64,000 nucleotides of DNA from Chryseobacterium gambrini (GTDB lineage: Bacteria > Bacteroidota > Bacteroidia > Flavobacteriales > Weeksellaceae): NCBI RefSeq assembly GCF_900156825.1, contig NZ_FTOV01000008.1:62001-126000 (forward strand). Direction: 5' to 3'. How positions within the stretch are numbered: position 1 is the first letter of the stretch; every line of letters begins with the position of its first letter. A program made the position numbers and the translations under genes. Positions 35,114 through 44,297 of the stretch are shown piece after piece. The notes beneath the pieces were generated by a model. It did not search any database. It was not told the origin of the DNA and saw nothing but the letters and a program-made list of their open reading frames with translations.

Positions 35114-36474
35114 CAGTAACCTGTATTTTGGGGTTTAAGGTTAGCGTTAAGTAGAATCTCTTTTTGTGGAATAGGCCAGAGTTTGTGGTAGTCTTTCCAA
35201 CTAGGTTTTGTATTTGGAAGGGTATTCAGTTTTCCGGTTCTTTTTAAGTCAAGAAAACGGTGTCCCATTTCTGTAAAAAACTCTCTCTTATTTTCAAGCA
35301 GAATTTCATCCATTAATAAATCTTTTGATATGGGCATGGCTAAAATGGGAATCTGTGCTCTCTGCCTTGTAGTGTTTAAATATGGCAAGGCTTCTGTAAA
35401 TTTATTTTGTTGAACAAGTGTTTCAGCCAGTAATAAATAAGCTTCCTCAAGTCTGAAGATAATGGAATATTCCATTGTGTTGTTAAAGTCCCGGTTTTTA
35501 TACTTTTCTGCTCGGTAATATGTGTTTCCATTAAAGTTAACAGCGGCAATCCAATGCTGTTTTCGCAGGTCACCGACAGAGAATGAGTTAATTAACGTTG
35601 CTGCCAATGCATATGTAGAAGGTGCGGCATTAACAAAATAGTATATCGACGCTTGTGGCAAGGACTGATTGTTGTGAGGCTTTAACTGCCATAAGATGTG
35701 CTTTTCCGTTTTTTGAAAGACCTTATTGATGTCATTCGTCATTTGATACAATGGACTTTGTGTAATTTCCTTCAGCGCGCTTTCAGCTTTATCCCACTCT
35801 TGCTTTGCCATGTAAACTTTAGCCAAAAGCAATCTTGCTACCATTCTATTGGGATAAATACGCTCAGCATTCCTATAATCATTTTGGAGAAGGAGAGAAA
35901 CTTCAAGCAGGTCGCTTTCCATTTTTGAAAGGACTTCTGTAGAAGCGGTTTTATTGATCGTATTATTGATGTTATAATTAGTGGTCTCAGGATAAGGAAT
36001 ATCACCATAAAGTTGGTTAAGATAGAACAACATAATGGTTCTAGTCAGTAGTGCCTCACCTCTTAAATATTTCTTATCTGAAGCTGTTATGGCAGTTGAA
36101 CCTTCGATGCCTTCCAAGATGGAATTAGCCGTGTAAATATGCTTATAGGAGTTTGCCCAAAGACTATAAACAATACTGTTTGTATCTATTTGCTGGTTAA
36201 GAAAAATATCTCTCGTGTCTGATGCAGCTGTTGTATAATTATCTAGTTCATCAGTATATGCGCTTAAATTGGTTTCCAGGTTTGCGCCGGCGATGGGCGA
36301 GTTTTTCATTACATCAGCATACAACGCCGCCAATGCCGAATTAGCTGTTTGTACATCTTTAAAAACAGCCTCTCTATCGATCTGATTGTCAGGAATGTCA
36401 ACTTCAATTAATTTTTCGCATGATGCAGTAATCAATATTACAATCATCATTATTATAAATTTTGTTTTTTTCAT
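35113..36474 (-). CDS. SusD/RagB nutrient-binding lipoprotein
   Basis: 453 residues with a lipoprotein signal (ITASC near residue 19), so anchored at the outer membrane. The body is TPR-like helical with SusD family features (AVFKDVQTANSALAALYADV, EAYLLLAETLVQ, and RREFF-like NKREFFTEMGHRFLDLKRTG). It forms the lid over the SusC transporter and binds substrate. It follows susC by 11 nt and is coupled to the peptidase gene. Confidence 0.92.
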   Translation of the reverse strand: MKKTKFIIMMIVILITASCEKLIEVDIPDNQIDREAVFKDVQTANSALAALYADVMKNSPIAGANLETNLSAYTDELDNYTTAASDTRDIFLNQQIDTNSIVYSLWANSYKHIYTANSILEGIEGSTAITASDKKYLRGEALLTRTIMLFYLNQLYGDIPYPETTNYNINNTINKTASTEVLSKMESDLLEVSLLLQNDYRNAERIYPNRMVARLLLAKVYMAKQEWDKAESALKEITQSPLYQMTNDINKVFQKTEKHILWQLKPHNNQSLPQASIYYFVNAAPSTYALAATLINSFSVGDLRKQHWIAAVNFNGNTYYRAEKYKNRDFNNTMEYSIIFRLEEAYLLLAETLVQQNKFTEALPYLNTTRQRAQIPILAMPISKDLLMDEILLENKREFFTEMGHRFLDLKRTGKLNTLPNTKPSWKDYHKLWPIPQKEILLNANLKPQNTGY

Positions 36475-36485
36475 TTTAATAGATT

Positions 36486-39400
36486 TTAAAGGTTAAATTG
36501 AGCTCCAAAGGAATAGGTTCTCAGAGGGGGCAAAAAACCAGGAATCAAGGCCTCTGGATCTACTCCAAAGAATTTTGTCCATGTCCAGAGGTTTTGTCCT
36601 TGAAAGTAAATTGAAACACTTTTAAAAATTTCGTTTTTCAGGGGTATTTTGTACGTTAATTGTAAATTTTTTAGCCGTATGAAAGATGCATCGGAGACTG
36701 TAGCCGTACTTGATCGGAACAGGGCATGGTTACTTGCGTTTTTGGTACTGTAAGGCATATAAAATCCAGAAGGATTACTTTCTGACCATACATTTAGGAC
36801 CTCAACAGGTTGATTGTTCATTAAACCCGGCATCGTCATTACTGAATTGTAGTTTAATCCTTTCTTTTTTACAAATTGGAATAGTAGTGAGAGGTTCCAA
36901 TTCTTAAAAGACACATTGTTATTCCATCCGCCAAAAAATCTGACACCAAGATTTTCTATAACTTGACGATCATCCGGAGCTGATATCTTACCATCACCAT
37001 TGAAGTCTGTGAACTGATATTGACCTGTTGCTGGGTTAATGCCTTCCAATTGATAAAGCTTAATAATGTTCGTGGGTTGTCCTACTACGTACTGATTGGC
37101 GTAGGAAGAGCCTGCAAGTCCAGGAAATGATAAAAGCTTGTTTGTGGGAAAACTAATATTAAAACCAGATTCCCATCGGAAATTTTCTCCTGTTATAGGA
37201 CGGCCTGATAGTTCAATTTCTAAACCGGTATTTTGAATTGTTGCTGGTAGGTTCGCTATCACATTTGTAAACCCAGTTACTGCCGAAAGCTGGTAACCTA
37301 CCAACTGGCTGGAAGAACGGTTACGATACCACGCTGTTGTAATGTTTAAACGGTTTTTGAAAAAGCCCAGTTCAAGAGCTGTCTCTAATTTTCTTGTAAT
37401 TTCCCAACTGTAATCTGGGTTATAGAGACGAGACGGAGATAGACCTGTAATGTTATTGTAAATCGAGGATGATGACACAATATAGTTATCAAGAAATTGA
37501 AAATCACCGATATTGTCGCTACCCGCAGAACCGTAACTTCCTCTAAGTTTACCAAAACTTAGCCATTTCAAATCTTTGAAAATTCCTTCTTTTGAGAAGA
37601 GCCAGGCCATTCCTACTGCTCCAAAATTGGCGAAGCGTTTGTTGGGACCAAAACGGCTGCTACCGTCCCGTCTTCCTGTAACGTTGACAATATATTTACC
37701 ATCAAATTGGTAATTAAGCCGTCCAAATAGTGCAGCATAACGGTATTCGATATCGGAATCTTCAAAGGTTAATATGGTTTTTGCCGCAGAAATGTTAGTA
37801 ATAAACTGGTTGCTCTCAAATCCAAATCCAAGGCGATCATCCGTTTGGCGATCACTCTTCTGGAAGCTTCCTCCAACAAGTGCATCCAATTTATGTTTGT
37901 TCCAATTCTTCTGCCAATTTATTTGTGGCTCAATTATATATGAGAATATCTCTTGGTTCTTTTTATTTGCTTGTGAATTAGCACTTGATGTTCCAGCTCC
38001 TAAATTTGGATTGTAAATGGTGTTCGGAGTTAAAGCTAATTCATTAATAGTAGTATAATTGAGACCTGCATTCAATTTGATTTTGAGATCTTTATAAAGA
38101 CGGTATTCGGAATTGAAATTACTCTGTAATGTTTTTGTGTCATTATTATATGATGCATTATAAGCAGCCAATGGATTTGTGAATGTGTTATTCGCCCAAT
38201 TGAGATTTCCGTCGTCCTTATAAAGTGGGGGTGATATGGGGGATAACAAATAGGCATTTCTGGTCATATCTGTCATAACAACGTTATTTTTCTGTTGAGA
38301 GAACATATTTGATATACTCATTAGAAACTTGTTGTCTTTAGAAAGATGTGAAATGTTTGAATTGAAATTGTTGCTATTGTATTTGAAATCGTTGCCAAAT
38401 ACAGTTGATTGTTCGTTATGCCCCAGACTTATCATGAAATTTGTTGTTTCACTTCCACCACTTAATGAAAGCTGGGTGTTACTTAAGGTTGCTTTTTTGC
38501 CGATTAAAGTCTTAACCCAATCGGTCTCATGATTTTGATCCCAGGTACCATTAATATCATAGGCATTGACAGGGTATGTGTTAATTTTGTCATTTGCATA
38601 AGCATCACGACGCATTTTTAGGTATTGATCTTTATTCAATAATTTTAAGTTTGAAATGTTTTCGCTGATTCCATAATTGGTAGAAAAATTCAAACGAACT
38701 GTCCCCGTTTTTCCTTTTTTAGTAGTGATTAAAATGACTCCGTTCGCACCACGGGAACCGTAGATTGCAGTAGCGTCGGCATCTTTTAATATCTCAAAAC
38801 TTTCAATATCATTTGGATTAATACTATTCAAAGGGTTGATATTTCCAGTTGGAAAAATAGTAGAGGAAATCTGGGATTTTTGAGATAAGATTTCACTGAA
38901 TGGAACGCCGTCTATGACATATAGTGGAACATTACCACTTGGATCGGTAAAAGTGCCTGTTCGCAAACTGTTCTGTCCCCTTATCTGAATATCGAAACCA
39001 CCGCCGGGAACGCCACTATTCTGCACAATGTTCACACCTGCCATACGACCTTGGATGGAAGATAATACATTGGTTACAGGTTGATTTTCTATTTCTTTTG
39101 CTGTTACCTTAGAAATACTACCAGTACGTTCCTTGTCCTTTACATTGTAATATCCAGCATTTAGGATAACTTCCTCTATAGATTGTACTTTAGATGCTTC
39201 GCGTAAGGTATCTGCTTTTGCGATAGCGGGGTCAGAAAATTCAATATTATCAGCTGTTAGTCTGTTCTTTTTTCGTCGAATAATGACGCTATTATTATTT
39301 ATTAAAGCTTCAACCGGTATATCTTTTAATAGCTTGTTTAAACAGTCAATTACAGGTTCGTTCTTACACTTTAGCGGTTGTACCGTATAATTTTTTAGGT

Positions 39401-39575
39401 CATCAATAGAGTAGTTATACTGTATGTTGTTTTCGGTTAGAAATTTTTCAACTGCTTTTGTTGCAGGAGTTTTACCGATTTCAAAAGTTACCCTCATTTG
39501 CGAGAGATTCTGTTGGGCATGTAGCCCGTGCCAGCCGAATAATAGAAATACAGCGGCACTGCATAAAATTTTCAT
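36486..39575 (-). CDS. SusC/RagA TonB-linked outer-membrane transporter
   Basis: 1,029 residues: signal peptide, an STN domain (about 25-100) that usually talks to a FecR anti-sigma factor, then directly the plug with the SusC signature ILKDADATAIYGSRGANGVILITTKKG, and a barrel ending in FGAQFNL. The carboxypeptidase-D-like domain that normally lies between STN and plug is missing; only a short linker (ADTLREASKVQSIEEVIL) is seen. It imports a substrate with SusD using TonB energy. The STN domain and upstream FecR and sigma genes imply substrate-induced expression. Confidence 0.92.
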   Translation of the reverse strand: MKILCSAAVFLLFGWHGLHAQQNLSQMRVTFEIGKTPATKAVEKFLTENNIQYNYSIDDLKNYTVQPLKCKNEPVIDCLNKLLKDIPVEALINNNSVIIRRKKNRLTADNIEFSDPAIAKADTLREASKVQSIEEVILNAGYYNVKDKERTGSISKVTAKEIENQPVTNVLSSIQGRMAGVNIVQNSGVPGGGFDIQIRGQNSLRTGTFTDPSGNVPLYVIDGVPFSEILSQKSQISSTIFPTGNINPLNSINPNDIESFEILKDADATAIYGSRGANGVILITTKKGKTGTVRLNFSTNYGISENISNLKLLNKDQYLKMRRDAYANDKINTYPVNAYDINGTWDQNHETDWVKTLIGKKATLSNTQLSLSGGSETTNFMISLGHNEQSTVFGNDFKYNSNNFNSNISHLSKDNKFLMSISNMFSQQKNNVVMTDMTRNAYLLSPISPPLYKDDGNLNWANNTFTNPLAAYNASYNNDTKTLQSNFNSEYRLYKDLKIKLNAGLNYTTINELALTPNTIYNPNLGAGTSSANSQANKKNQEIFSYIIEPQINWQKNWNKHKLDALVGGSFQKSDRQTDDRLGFGFESNQFITNISAAKTILTFEDSDIEYRYAALFGRLNYQFDGKYIVNVTGRRDGSSRFGPNKRFANFGAVGMAWLFSKEGIFKDLKWLSFGKLRGSYGSAGSDNIGDFQFLDNYIVSSSSIYNNITGLSPSRLYNPDYSWEITRKLETALELGFFKNRLNITTAWYRNRSSSQLVGYQLSAVTGFTNVIANLPATIQNTGLEIELSGRPITGENFRWESGFNISFPTNKLLSFPGLAGSSYANQYVVGQPTNIIKLYQLEGINPATGQYQFTDFNGDGKISAPDDRQVIENLGVRFFGGWNNNVSFKNWNLSLLFQFVKKKGLNYNSVMTMPGLMNNQPVEVLNVWSESNPSGFYMPYSTKNASNHALFRSSTATVSDASFIRLKNLQLTYKIPLKNEIFKSVSIYFQGQNLWTWTKFFGVDPEALIPGFLPPLRTYSFGAQFNL

Positions 39576-39632
39576 ATTTTTGCATGTATTTAAAAATTAA
39601 TAATTCCGTTCAGTTTTATTAGTTGGATACAG

Positions 39633-39656
39633 GACCGACGGTTGCGCCCGTCGGTC
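39633..39656 (-). promoter_or_regulatory. Hairpin in the susC leader (first locus)
   Basis: GACCGACGG (39633-39641) pairs with CCGTCGGTC (39648-39656): a 9-bp stem with a 6-nt loop, 57 nt upstream of the susC start in the minus direction. No T-run follows on the minus strand. The second susC locus has a hairpin of the same size at almost the same distance. Confidence 0.6.
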
Positions 39657-39727
39657 TTCTTTATTAAGTCCAACCTAACTTAGGGCAAATGTCTGGGATT
39701 ATGTCCGCAGTAATCAAAGACCGGAGT

Positions 39728-40558
39728 TTATTCCTCCAGTTCAAAAGTATTAACATTGGCTTTTTTTATATTTAGGTTTAATTGTATTGAGATATTTTCC
39801 ATTAGCTGATCTACCGTGGCGTCCTTACTTAAAATAGATATTTTTGAAGAGGCCCGGTCTGCGGGAAATATGATTTTAATCCCATAAGTCCTTTCTATGA
39901 TCTTTAAGGCGTCCTGTAAATAGAAGTCGGTAAAAGCTAGTGTAGCGCTTATCTTTTTCTTTTTGAAATCGCCTTGGGCTGTTGGTGCTACAGTAGCAAC
40001 TTGATTGGAGCCCATATTAGAAAATGTTTCTTTGGGCTGTATAATATAAGATTCTTTGGGTTTTGTAGAGTTGCTCACCTGAACCTTTCCCTCATACAGA
40101 TCAACGTTAAAAGTAGCGCCTGTTTGCACAACTTTAAATACAGTTCCTAAAACTTTAGCTTCATAGGAACCTGCATGTACAATAAATGGATGCTCTTTTG
40201 ATTTGCTTATCTTAAAGACTGCATCACCCTCAAGAAAAACATCTCTAGTATCAGAAGGAAAGGTTTTGTATACTGTTAACTTTGCACCTTTGGAAAGGGT
40301 AATATGAGAATTATCCTTTAAGGTTATTGCCAAATCACTATCCTTAGCGAAGTATATGTCAGGTAACACATACATTCTGTAAGTTAAAACAGTACTGATT
40401 AACAGCAGGATTGATGCTGCAATTGCAGATACAAAGCGGGTGATTTTTCTTTTTCTCTTTTTGGCTTCGTGCGCTCTTATCCGAGCGATAATAGCGAGCC
40501 AATCCTCTTCTGCCTCCTGGGGGGTGAGTGGTTCTACGTAAGGTTCATTATTGTTCAT
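39728..40558 (-). CDS. FecR family anti-sigma factor (first locus)
   Basis: 276 residues from the ATG at 40558; the upstream extension is not needed. A short cytoplasmic N-terminal part, one transmembrane helix near 44-64 (FVSAIAASILLLISTVL), and a periplasmic FecR domain with EGDAVFKISKSKEHPFIVHAG and VLGTVFKV. It relays a signal from the STN domain of SusC to the sigma factor. Genes run sigma, FecR, SusC, SusD, peptidase on the minus strand. Confidence 0.9.
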   Translation of the reverse strand: MNNNEPYVEPLTPQEAEEDWLAIIARIRAHEAKKRKRKITRFVSAIAASILLLISTVLTYRMYVLPDIYFAKDSDLAITLKDNSHITLSKGAKLTVYKTFPSDTRDVFLEGDAVFKISKSKEHPFIVHAGSYEAKVLGTVFKVVQTGATFNVDLYEGKVQVSNSTKPKESYIIQPKETFSNMGSNQVATVAPTAQGDFKKKKISATLAFTDFYLQDALKIIERTYGIKIIFPADRASSKISILSKDATVDQLMENISIQLNLNIKKANVNTFELEE

Positions 40559-40652
40559 AGAAAGGGGTCTTTTATTACATTTAGGAACGAAATGAAAAAA
40601 GATCCCCTCTTGGAGCATTTATTTAACTCTTTTTAACTGACTTTAACTTGTT

Positions 40653-41177
40653 TTAAGAGTTTTTATGAAAATTTTGAAGAAAAATTAGTGCTTCTGAAAT
40701 TTGTTTTTGCACAATTTTTTTTGACAAATTAAGCTGAACCGCAATTTTTTCCTGAGTGACGCCCTCAAGCTTGTTCATAGTGAACATTTTCTTGCTTGAA
40801 GTCGGAAGTAACTCAATGCTATCCTGCATTGCTTGCAATTGTTGTTCTTTAATGAGTTTAGAATCCAACTGATCGACAGCATCATCAGGTGTTTCAGGAA
40901 TATTATAATTATTTTCAAATATATGTTTTCGTTGTGTCTTGAAAAATTTTGAAATTTCTTGATTACAGGTCTTAAAAATTATATTTTCAGTATTAGCACC
41001 TCCCAGAGACTCTTTATATTCCCATAGATGGAAAAACACATTTTGTACGATATCACGAATATCATTTCTGTCCTTAACCTTTCCATTGATATAATGAAAC
41101 ACACGTTCCCGATATGTATTATATATGGATTTATACATATCCTCGACATCAATTATATGTTTAGAAAAGAAAGTCAT
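40653..41177 (-). CDS. ECF sigma-70 factor (first locus)
   Basis: 174 residues with sigma region 2 (VFHYINGKVKDRNDIRDIVQNVFFHLWEY) and region 4 (LEGVTQEKIAVQLNLSKKIVQKQISEAL). It is the first gene of the FecR-SusC-SusD-peptidase block and is presumably held by FecR until substrate binds SusC. Its target promoter is likely that of susC, inferred from other Bacteroidota loci. Confidence 0.9.
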   Translation of the reverse strand: MTFFSKHIIDVEDMYKSIYNTYRERVFHYINGKVKDRNDIRDIVQNVFFHLWEYKESLGGANTENIIFKTCNQEISKFFKTQRKHIFENNYNIPETPDDAVDQLDSKLIKEQQLQAMQDSIELLPTSSKKMFTMNKLEGVTQEKIAVQLNLSKKIVQKQISEALIFLQNFHKNS

Positions 41178-41802
41178 TAAAAAGGTTTCGGAGATCTCGC
41201 TTTACAAATTTAATTATATTTTATTGAATGAGTTAATTTTTGTAATAGATTTGCATTAAACCTTGCAATTATTTGAATAATTTTATGTAAAATTGGAATT
41301 GCTCAATAATTGTCTAAGATATGTGTAATTACATCCTTTGATGGTGAAATTAAATTTCGTTTAAAAAATATTTATATATTTACATCCTAAAATTTATCGA
41401 AAACAAATAAAGCGTAAGCTGTCAACTGGTTAGAGAAAACTGCGAATCTTCTTTACAACCATTTTTTGACAGACTTACGCCCGTGTACCATTATATGGGC
41501 ATGGGCTAGGTCGTCTATATGGTTGTCGGGTTCTCGCAGTACCTCTCTAACATAGCGTCATAGTTCCATGCCTTTTGTATTTTACCCCTAAAAAGTACAT
41601 AAGTGCAAATTCGTAATAACATCTATTATATTACGACAGGTTTTGGCGTTATCGCAGTTTAATTTTGTTTTTAAAGAATTAGAAATGAAAAGCTAAGCAG
41701 AGAGAATTATTCAAAATTCCGTGAAAACCCCTATGTTTTAGTTTTTATAAAATAAATATATTGCGAAGCCAAAAAGCGACCTATAAGAACACATTAAAAC
41801 CG
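41178..41802. other. Intergenic region between sigma and transglutaminase-like genes
   Basis: 625 AT-rich bases between divergent genes. The main content is a set of crossed inverted repeats at 41412-41551. A TATATTTA at 41375-41382 could be a Bacteroidota -7 element for a transcript that begins just before them, but no good -33 partner was seen. From 41560 to 41802 nothing stands out. Confidence 0.5.
41412..41551 (+). ncRNA. Candidate structured RNA with pseudoknot topology
   Basis: Three helices are visible. A: GCGTAAGCTGTCAA (41412-41425) with the matching arm at 41466-41480, one bulged base. B: GTTAGAG (41429-41435) with CTCTAAC (41545-41551), and ACTGCGA (41439-41445) with TCGCAGT (41534-41540). 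C: CCCG/CGGG (41480-41483 with 41527-41530) and ACCAT/ATGGT (41487-41491 with 41519-41523). A and B cross, so both can only form together as a pseudoknot or else alternate. The strand is assumed; no known RNA family was recognised. Confidence 0.5.
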
Positions 41803-43305
41803 ATGAGACAAATTATTTTACTTTACTATTTTATAGTTGGATGTTATTGCTATGGCCAACGATTACCAAAACTTCCTGAAACTCCTCAGCAAGCTAATTT
41901 AAATAGTGTTCCGGTGATTCGGAATGAGACATCCAATTTGTCTTCTAGAATGAATAATCACCCAAATTATGTTAATCCACAGAAGAAAGTTAATTACCAG
42001 TCCGATCAGGAGCATCTAAATAAAGAAGTTGAACGTCAGATGGCAGAGATTCGTGCGGAAGCATTTTCAAGAAATTTTAAGCTATCTCCATTGTCAGACA
42101 AGAAAGGAACTAGTGCATATTACAATGCATTTGAACATCTTTCAAAACTTGATTCTGAAAGTTATTCAATTGCTGATGCAGTTTTTATAGTGGAAAATGC
42201 ATACAATAACAATGATAAAAATTTTCAGGTAACTTATCAGGGTCAAATCCAGAAAGCCACAAATATCATTCGTAAAGAAATAAAAAATAGTGGAATTGAA
42301 GATTCCGACAATGTTTCTAAAAACTTATCCATTTTCAAATACTTCGCGGAAGACAGTAAACTTAACGGAAAAGTAGTGCATAAAGCAATGAAGTATGATT
42401 TTGATGATTATATGGGCGCAAAGGATTACTCCAAAATGTTTGTTTCCAAGTTGATGAAAACCAATACAGGACAATGTCATTCGATGCCCTTGTTATACCT
42501 TATTTTAGCTGAACAGATCGGTGCAGAAGCTTATCTGGTTATGTCTCCTAATCACTCCTACATTCGGTTTAAAGATGCTGATGGTGAAATGCTAAGTGTA
42601 GAGCTCACCAATGGAATGTTTTCTGCCAATTCATTTGTGCTTAATTCTGGCTATATCAAGGCTGAGGCATTAAAGAATAAATTGTATATGCAGAACCTAA
42701 GTAAGCAGGAGATCTTATCACAGACCTATGTTGATCTTGCCAGTGGATATATTCATAAATATGGTTATGATGAATTTGTATCCAAAGTTTTAGATAAAGC
42801 ATTAGCATTAAATCCAAATAATATTAATGCTACGCTATGGAAGAGCAATACCGATCAAATGCGCTTTATGCAAGCCTGTGCTAGATTTGGTATTGATCCT
42901 GAAAATAAGGATCAGCTACAAAATATCCGTAATTATCCACCATTAGAAGAACAATTTCTTAAAATTAAGTCTGACTTCGATTATATAGACCAATCAGGCT
43001 TTACGCAGATGCCACTTGACCAATATGAAAAATGGCTTGGCTCATTACGGAGTACAGAAAACAAGCAAAAAAGTGCCGAAATCGCCGAGCGTATTAAAAT
43101 CATAAATGCGCAGAAACTTAGGAAAGCGAAGGAGCGAACAAAACCGGTGCCTCCAAAAAAGGAAAAGCCCAAAGATTATAGAATACTTAGAGAATTATTA
43201 ACCATTAACCAAAAACAAACAAATTATGAGAAAGATTTTATTTTTTCTTGTGTTGTTCCTGCTAAGCTTTTCCCAAGCGCAGGTAAATCACAAGAAAAAG
43301 GTTAG
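41803..43305 (+). CDS. Secreted transglutaminase-like protein (copy 1)
   Basis: 500 residues from ATG 41803; the frame is open to 41761 with a TTG. A signal peptide (cleavage near CYCYGQ) suggests export. Cys225 in TGQCHSMPLLY, His251 in SPNHSYIRF and Glu267 in SVELTNG form a transglutaminase/cysteine-protease-like core. A TPR-like helical part and a lysine-proline-rich tail follow. The last 27 codons overlap the toxin gene's start in another frame by 80 nt, so the true end may differ or an ancestral stop was lost. A shorter paralogue lies at 47364. It may process or display the neighbouring toxin; that is inference. Confidence 0.7.
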   Translation: MRQIILLYYFIVGCYCYGQRLPKLPETPQQANLNSVPVIRNETSNLSSRMNNHPNYVNPQKKVNYQSDQEHLNKEVERQMAEIRAEAFSRNFKLSPLSDKKGTSAYYNAFEHLSKLDSESYSIADAVFIVENAYNNNDKNFQVTYQGQIQKATNIIRKEIKNSGIEDSDNVSKNLSIFKYFAEDSKLNGKVVHKAMKYDFDDYMGAKDYSKMFVSKLMKTNTGQCHSMPLLYLILAEQIGAEAYLVMSPNHSYIRFKDADGEMLSVELTNGMFSANSFVLNSGYIKAEALKNKLYMQNLSKQEILSQTYVDLASGYIHKYGYDEFVSKVLDKALALNPNNINATLWKSNTDQMRFMQACARFGIDPENKDQLQNIRNYPPLEEQFLKIKSDFDYIDQSGFTQMPLDQYEKWLGSLRSTENKQKSAEIAERIKIINAQKLRKAKERTKPVPPKKEKPKDYRILRELLTINQKQTNYEKDFIFSCVVPAKLFPSAGKSQEKG

Positions 43306-44281
43306 CCAAAAAAAGGAGTGGATCAATCCTGTTAAGCTGACAAAAGAAGAGCGCTCCCGTCCTTACATGGCGGAAGTTCTAAAAACTAGAGATAGTCTTA
43401 GTCCGGAAGAGGCCGAGAGAAGGAGAAAGAATATTGCTGCTGGAAATCCTTTTAAAAAATATGGGTACTATCCAAAAGTTGCAACATTAAGCAAAGGGAA
43501 ATACCTTGAATTTCACGATCAGGATAGTGTTGTCACTATCGGATCAGTACGCTTCAATGTCAAAAAGGGTGAGGTTGTCGATTTTCTGGAATTCGATCTT
43601 GACGATCCAGATGCCCAACCAATTGGAGACACACATGGTCGTTGGATAAGTCCCGATCCGCTAAGTGAGGAGTTCCCAGATTGGACCCCATATAACATGT
43701 CATTTAACAACCCTGTGAAATTTAAAGATCCAACAGGGCTTGCGCCAGAAGATGCAGTTGAATGCTGTTGGGGACTATTTCGTTTAATGCCGCTTTTGGA
43801 GAATTCATCTGTGCGTCCCAGCCCAGTTGTCGAAACTGTTACTAAAACCTCTGAGACAACCGGAAAAGTATCAAATGAGCATCATTTAATACCGCGACAA
43901 CATAAAAATCACGAAATTGTAAAGCAAGCAAGGGAAGAAGGTTATAAATTTGAAGGAAAAGAAAATAAGCTGACTGTGGAGAAGTTCAATAAAGCTACTG
44001 GAGAAGGCAGGCATGGAAACCATCCAAAGCTCAATGAACAAATTAAGCAATTGCTTGATGAAATACCAAAGTCTGAGGCATTAAATGGAGTTAGAAATCT
44101 GAGGGATAAAGCAAAAGATGCGATAAATAATAATCCTGATACAAAATTGAATGATCTAAAATTGAAACAAGCACCGCCGATTAAAAAGGATAATATTAAT
44201 GTTAATAATCCTCCGGCTCCTGTTTTAATGCCTGTTCCCAAACCCAAAGATCCATGCGCAGGGATACCTGGGTGTGCGTAA
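43226..44281 (+). CDS. Compact secreted RHS-tail toxin with AHH-type nuclease domain
   Basis: 351 residues. A signal peptide (cleavage near SQAQ) is followed by a short N-terminal region, then a lone RHS-core end motif at about 138-171 (GRWISPDPLSEEFPDW, then YNMSFNNPVKFKDPTG), with no YD repeats. The next domain has HHLIPRQH (219-226) and GRHGNHPKLN (261-270), the conserved histidines of HNH/endonuclease VII-fold AHH nucleases of polymorphic toxins. The proline-rich tail ends in DPCAGIPGCA. It probably cuts DNA or RNA in a competitor cell. A DUF2314 gene begins 17 nt downstream, as expected for an immunity gene. Confidence 0.75.
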   Translation: MRKILFFLVLFLLSFSQAQVNHKKKVSQKKEWINPVKLTKEERSRPYMAEVLKTRDSLSPEEAERRRKNIAAGNPFKKYGYYPKVATLSKGKYLEFHDQDSVVTIGSVRFNVKKGEVVDFLEFDLDDPDAQPIGDTHGRWISPDPLSEEFPDWTPYNMSFNNPVKFKDPTGLAPEDAVECCWGLFRLMPLLENSSVRPSPVVETVTKTSETTGKVSNEHHLIPRQHKNHEIVKQAREEGYKFEGKENKLTVEKFNKATGEGRHGNHPKLNEQIKQLLDEIPKSEALNGVRNLRDKAKDAINNNPDTKLNDLKLKQAPPIKKDNINVNNPPAPVLMPVPKPKDPCAGIPGCA

Positions 44282-44297
44282 TTAAAATAAATATGAA

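Noticed and set aside
41560-41802. tRNA or tmRNA gene in the gap before the transglutaminase-like gene
   Set aside because: No cloverleaf, CCA end or tmRNA-type ends could be found.
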